A DNA stretch of 17,440 nt, from the NCBI GenBank assembly GCA_902489075.1, contig CABTYO010000040.1, forward strand, positions 1 to 17,440. Direction: 5' to 3'. Of this stretch, positions 14,157 to 17,440 are shown one piece after another; the stretch's first letter is position 1; each line of letters starts with the position of its first letter. Origin of the DNA: an uncultured Faecalicatena sp. (GTDB lineage Bacteria; Bacillota; Clostridia; Lachnospirales; Lachnospiraceae). The translations under genes were made by a program, and so were the position numbers. Below the pieces are notes generated by a model. It saw nothing but the letters and a program-made list of their open reading frames with translations, had not been told where the DNA came from and made no database searches.

Positions 14157-14849
14157 ATGCAGAGTGAATTACTGATCGTGATACCAGCGTATAACGAAGA
14201 GGAAAATATTGAAAATGTAGTCACCTATATCAGGGATAATTATGGCCAGTACGATTATGTTGTGGTGAATGACGGCTCCAAAGACAGGACAGCGGAGATA
14301 TGCCGCCAGAACGGCTATGAGCTTTTAGACCTGCCGACCAACCTGGGACTGGCAGGGGCATTTCAGGCAGGACTCAAGTATGCATATATCAAAGGATACT
14401 CGTATGCGATCCAGTTTGATGCGGATGGGCAGCACAGACCTGAATTCATTCAGGCAATGCTGGACAGAATAAAGGAAGGCTATGATATTGTCATCGGGTC
14501 GCGTTTCCTGAATTACAGGAAGAGCAGATCCCTTCGGATGGTCGGCAGCAAGATCCTGACGGTTGCGATCAAGATGACCACAAAGGTAAGGGTGTCAGAC
14601 CCGACGTCCGGCATGCGGATGTTCTCCCGGCCGATGATCAAAGAGTTTGCACAGAATCTGAATTACGGTCCGGAGCCGGATACAGTGTCCTATCTGCTTA
14701 AGAATGGGGCAAAGGTATCAGAAGTACAGGTAAAGATGGAAGAGCGTCAGTTCGGAGAGAGCTACTTAAACCTGATGGGCTCCGCGAGATATATGATCAA
14801 GATGCTGGTCTCCATATTTTTAGTACAAAACTTCAGGAAAAGAGGTTAG
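14157..14849 (+). CDS. GT2 polyprenyl-phosphate sugar synthase (DPM/GtrB/GacI-like)
   Basis: A 230-residue GT-A enzyme, predicted to transfer a sugar from a nucleotide donor onto undecaprenyl phosphate at the inner membrane face. Motifs: VIPAYNEEENI (8-18), VVNDGSKDRT (36-45), NLGLAGAFQAGL (62-73), DADGQH (88-93, metal site), IGSRF (113-117) and DPTSGMR (148-154). Unlike many GtrB proteins it has no C-terminal transmembrane pair, and the small membrane gene next to it may anchor it. It is followed 6 nt later by the DUF2304 gene. This matches my recollection of GacI and GacJ in group A Streptococcus, where the small partner aids the synthase. Sugar identity unknown. Confidence 0.88.
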   Translation: MQSELLIVIPAYNEEENIENVVTYIRDNYGQYDYVVVNDGSKDRTAEICRQNGYELLDLPTNLGLAGAFQAGLKYAYIKGYSYAIQFDADGQHRPEFIQAMLDRIKEGYDIVIGSRFLNYRKSRSLRMVGSKILTVAIKMTTKVRVSDPTSGMRMFSRPMIKEFAQNLNYGPEPDTVSYLLKNGAKVSEVQVKMEERQFGESYLNLMGSARYMIKMLVSIFLVQNFRKRG

Positions 14850-14855
14850 AGTGAC

Positions 14856-15203
14856 ATGACAATATTAATCAGAATCCTGCTGGTCGTCAGCGCAGTCTCA
14901 CTGCTCGCGTTTATGTTAAAAAGGATACGGCAGGCAAAATTAAAAATTGAATATACCATATTCTGGATTGTTTTTTCAACGATTCTTGTATTTATGGGAA
15001 TTTTCCCCAAGCTGTTCTACAAGATTTCTTATCTGATCGGATTCCAGTCGCCGATCAGTATGGTATTTCTGGTGATTATTTTCGTGCTGATCCTGAAAAT
15101 GTTCTTTATGACGCTGCAGATTTCACAGCTGGAGAACAAGGTGGATGCGCTCGCGCAGCAGATCGCAATTGACAGAAAAATAGATAAAGACGAGAAGAAG
15201 TAG
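14856..15203 (+). CDS. DUF2304-family small membrane protein (GacJ-like)
   Basis: A 115-residue protein with about three hydrophobic segments (about 3-20, 33-50, 62-85) and then a charged helical tail (about 86-115) with a heptad-like QISQLENKVDALAQQIA. It matches the size and composition of DUF2304 proteins usually found directly after a polyprenyl-phosphate glycosyltransferase. Presumed role: membrane partner or activator of the preceding GT2. The 6-nt gap upstream and 10-nt gap downstream imply co-transcription. Family assigned by recognition, not by search. Confidence 0.8.
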   Translation: MTILIRILLVVSAVSLLAFMLKRIRQAKLKIEYTIFWIVFSTILVFMGIFPKLFYKISYLIGFQSPISMVFLVIIFVLILKMFFMTLQISQLENKVDALAQQIAIDRKIDKDEKK

Positions 15204-15213
15204 GTAAGGAATT

Positions 15214-17133
15214 ATGAGGGAATACATACTGTGTATGTTATTTTGGGTGATATTTACTGTTCTTTTGTATCTCACAGGAAGGGCAGCGGCGGGAAAAGAG
15301 AAGAGTGAGTCATGGGCTGTGACAACCGGATTTCTGATCTATAGTGTTCCGGTGGCAGCAGGCGGCATTGTTGTGCAGATCCTGAATCTGAAATGGATCA
15401 TTTTTGCCGGATGGATGGCAGCCATATGGGCAGCACTGATCGGGTATATCCTTTACAGAGGGAAAAAGAATCCGGGTATTTACCGGTTTGATCTCTGGAA
15501 ATATATCAGAGAAAACTGGGTGCTTTATGTGATTCTTGCTGCATTTACAGTCATGCTGTTCTTCTATTACAGAGGCTTCTGGCTGGGGAACCATCTGGAT
15601 GACGGTTATTATGTGACAAAAGTGGCAAGCCTTCCGTATACGACAACAGGATATTCGACCAACTTCGCAGTCGGTGTAGCGAATGCAGGGTTCGATTCCT
15701 ACATTGTCAACACATGGGAGATAGAAGCTTCCGTCTATGTGAAGCTGCTGGGCGTGAACCCGGCCTTATATCTGAGGCTCTTTCAGTCCATTTTTTACTA
15801 TTTCCTGTTTTTAAATGTCGTAAAAGGATTTGCAGAGAATATTTTACAGAAACTGACAGTCAAAGTAAAAGCATCCATGATACAGCTTCCGCTTGTGATC
15901 ACACTGGTATTCGGGATGTATTATATCTTCCTGTTTTCCACAAATCTGCTGCCCCTGAGGGATTCCTTTCACTTTAACACCGGAATGTTCCTGGGAGGCA
16001 CCATGCCCAAGATGCTGGGGATTATTTTACTTTTGTTCTACTTTATCGATGCCAGGAAGCTGAGCATTCAGATGGTCCTGGGCGTAGCGGCAGTCTCCCT
16101 GGTCATGATCTCCAAGACTTCCGTGGTATTACCGGTGATCATCGTGACCGCAGTATCCTATCTGGTCACCTGTTACCTGATCAATGGTAAAAAGAAAGAA
16201 AAGATAACTGCGCTTGTTATTTTAGTATTGTATTGCGTGGCCGCGTTCGTTCTGCCTGGTTCAGCAAATCTCCAGAAGGTCGTTTATTCGGAAGTGCTGA
16301 CAGACCTGCATTCCCCGGTCCTGATCATCAGTATCGTAATCTTCCTGTGCAGCTTTTGGCTTGGTGAGCGGATCATCAATCAGATCAACGGTATCATGAT
16401 TCTCACCGCATTCTTCATGCTGACACCGCAGATCAACGACATCTTCGAGACCGCATCCATCTACGGTTTCGTAGGCGGAAGAGCATGGACGACCTGGGTC
16501 TATACCCTGATTATATTAAGCTCCATATATCTGTGCGTAATGCTCGCAAAACTGCACGTAAAAGAAACCATCATAAAAGCCGGATACATCACGCTCGGAA
16601 TCATACTCCTTGCAGGAATTCCATACGGCTTTGACAAGACAGCAGACACAATCATCCCCGGGGATGACCCTTGCGAGACCAACGTAAAAAAATGTATCCA
16701 GGTATTCAGACAGAACAAATACTTCATGCCCACATCAACGATCCGCCTTGGCGAAGAACTGGAAAAACTGTCAAAACAATCCGATGAAAAACTATACACA
16801 GCCCTGCCAACCTGGGTTCTGCCGGACGAGGCAATGCATGGACTGGCAGTCATCATCCGCACCTATGCCCCCGATATCGTATCCGTCTCAGCGACAGAAC
16901 GCTATCCCGTAAAAGCAGACACCCCGCTGGCATCCTACGACCAGTCCGCCTACACCGCCTTTGCCAGCACCCCAAACGACGAAACCGCCGAGGCATTCCA
17001 GGAACAGATCCAGAACACAGGCATCAACTGCGTCGTAGTACAAAACAAAGACTGCGCCACATGGCTCGAAGAAATGGGATTCCAATACGATACCCTGGTA
17101 GAAGAAAATTCCTACTACATCTGGTCCAAATAA
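15214..17133 (+). CDS. Large polytopic membrane protein, candidate GT-C glycosyltransferase
   Basis: A 639-residue protein with many predicted helices over about 1-480 and a soluble C-terminal part (about 480-639), probably extracytoplasmic. After the third or fourth helix comes FWLGNHLDDGYYVTKVA (122-138), with an acidic pair Asp129-Asp130. GT-C glycosyltransferases have catalytic acidic residues in such an external loop. Following a polyprenyl-phosphate sugar synthase and a DUF2304 protein, it is the likely transferase that moves the lipid-linked sugar to a surface polymer. It may be a DUF6077-type protein. AAGGA (15206-15210) is close to ATG 15214, but AGG two bases earlier allows normal spacing. 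From about 16540 to the end, base and codon use change strongly towards A and C. Confidence 0.75.
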   Translation: MREYILCMLFWVIFTVLLYLTGRAAAGKEKSESWAVTTGFLIYSVPVAAGGIVVQILNLKWIIFAGWMAAIWAALIGYILYRGKKNPGIYRFDLWKYIRENWVLYVILAAFTVMLFFYYRGFWLGNHLDDGYYVTKVASLPYTTTGYSTNFAVGVANAGFDSYIVNTWEIEASVYVKLLGVNPALYLRLFQSIFYYFLFLNVVKGFAENILQKLTVKVKASMIQLPLVITLVFGMYYIFLFSTNLLPLRDSFHFNTGMFLGGTMPKMLGIILLLFYFIDARKLSIQMVLGVAAVSLVMISKTSVVLPVIIVTAVSYLVTCYLINGKKKEKITALVILVLYCVAAFVLPGSANLQKVVYSEVLTDLHSPVLIISIVIFLCSFWLGERIINQINGIMILTAFFMLTPQINDIFETASIYGFVGGRAWTTWVYTLIILSSIYLCVMLAKLHVKETIIKAGYITLGIILLAGIPYGFDKTADTIIPGDDPCETNVKKCIQVFRQNKYFMPTSTIRLGEELEKLSKQSDEKLYTALPTWVLPDEAMHGLAVIIRTYAPDIVSVSATERYPVKADTPLASYDQSAYTAFASTPNDETAEAFQEQIQNTGINCVVVQNKDCATWLEEMGFQYDTLVEENSYYIWSK

Positions 17134-17215
17134 TAGTTTTTGCAAAACAACAAGTCCCCATCCTAACCCCAAGCTCATTCCCCACCCGGGCAAGCCAACC
17201 AACAAACTTCCACCA

Positions 17216-17239
17216 GTGCCGAGCTTTCAGCCTCGGCAC
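17216..17239. repeat. Hairpin in the 3' spacer
   Basis: GTGCCGAG (17216-17223) and CTCGGCAC (17232-17239) form a perfect 8-bp GC-rich stem with an 8-nt loop. No T-run follows on either strand. It sits 80 nt after the membrane-protein gene, so could protect the mRNA 3' end, but its function is unknown. Confidence 0.6.
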
Positions 17240-17294
17240 GGACGCATAAACCAAAGCCCCTGTTCCCCAAAACAGTAGCAAAAAGCTTACACAC

Positions 17295-17360
17295 AAAAAA
17301 ACTCAGCCCCTAAAGCAAGTTAAGCCAAAAATTAAATTGCTCACAGGTCTGAGTTTTTTT
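17295..17360. terminator. Bidirectional terminator after the membrane-protein operon
   Basis: AAAAAAACTCAG (17295-17306) is the exact complement of CTGAGTTTTTTT (17349-17360). The loop is about 42 nt and contains a smaller AGCAA/TTGCT pairing. The run of seven T ends the plus-strand transcript, and seven A at the left give a T-run on the minus strand. It is about 160 nt past the stop codon. Confidence 0.75.
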
Positions 17361-17407
17361 CTACAATTCCTCAAATCTTTTGCCTCCACAATCCAAATTT
17401 CAACCAC

Positions 17408-17435
17408 CACCCGTCTTTTTCCTACCGACTGGGTG
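17408..17435. repeat. Hairpin at the right edge
   Basis: CACCCGTC (17408-17415) pairs with GAC-T-GGGTG (17427-17435), 8 bp with one bulged T. It lies at the cut edge of the window, so it may be part of a larger structure. Apart from this and the features above, 17134-17440 shows no gene. Confidence 0.4.
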
Positions 17436-17440
17436 AACCA

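Noticed and set aside
17024..17296. 90-residue minus-strand frame at the end of the membrane-protein gene
   Set aside because: Tryptophan- and cysteine-rich composition caused by the C-rich plus strand; no RBS and no family.
17408..17440. Riboswitch or tRNA fragment at the right edge (GGGTGAACCA)
   Set aside because: Only one hairpin is visible and no cloverleaf or riboswitch core can be built from the available bases.

Overview
The window looks like chromosomal DNA from a gut-type Clostridia bacterium, most likely Lachnospiraceae. This is inferred from moderate GC, strong AGGAGG-type ribosome binding sites, long co-directional runs of genes with tiny gaps, and the gene families present. It is a cell-surface polysaccharide / teichoic-acid-like glycopolymer locus. 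The left edge is a contig end: bases 1-23 match the 3' end of an Illumina TruSeq adapter, so the true upstream sequence is missing.

Layout. (1) 140-2002: a secreted GH25 lysozyme-type hydrolase with an acidic disordered linker and a C-terminal array of 45-residue repeats, several carrying DWNGDG loops. (2) 2003-3088: about 1.1 kb without a credible gene. It holds two large, nested, imperfect inverted-repeat elements (2046-2322 and about 2620-2995), a ~70-bp tandem repeat between them, a 15-bp tandem repeat, and then a good promoter. (3) 3089-11549: an eight-gene plus-strand operon encoding an IspD/TarI-type cytidylyltransferase, a LicD-family transferase, a Wzx-type flippase, UDP-glucose 6-dehydrogenase, a UXS-like NAD-dependent epimerase/decarboxylase, two GT2 glycosyltransferases and a membrane acyltransferase. 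It ends in a bidirectional terminator shared with the next gene. (4) 11576-12718, minus strand: a CDP-glycerol glycerophosphotransferase (TagB/TagF) family enzyme. (5) 12719-12995: a divergent control region with a duplicated promoter-plus-hairpin unit. (6) 12996-17133, plus strand: a GT4 glycosyltransferase, then a GT2 polyprenyl-phosphate sugar synthase, a small DUF2304 membrane protein and a large polytopic membrane protein. The last three look like a lipid-linked sugar system that modifies polymer outside the cell. (7) 17134-17440: no gene, a terminator and two hairpins.

How it fits together (inference): the cytidylyltransferase and LicD protein supply and attach a CDP-activated phospho-alditol or similar group. 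Ugd and the SDR enzyme make UDP-glucuronate and possibly a pentose derivative. The GT2/GT4 enzymes assemble repeat units, the acyltransferase decorates them, and the flippase exports them. The TagF-like enzyme adds polyol phosphate, and the GT2/DUF2304/membrane trio adds side-chain sugars on the outer face. No initiating phosphoglycosyltransferase, Wzy polymerase, chain-length regulator or ligase is visible, so the locus probably continues elsewhere.

The least explained part is the pair of large palindromic elements upstream of the operon. They share a layout (about 100-nt arms, 48-nt near-perfect outer stem, two apical hairpins) but have largely different sequences.
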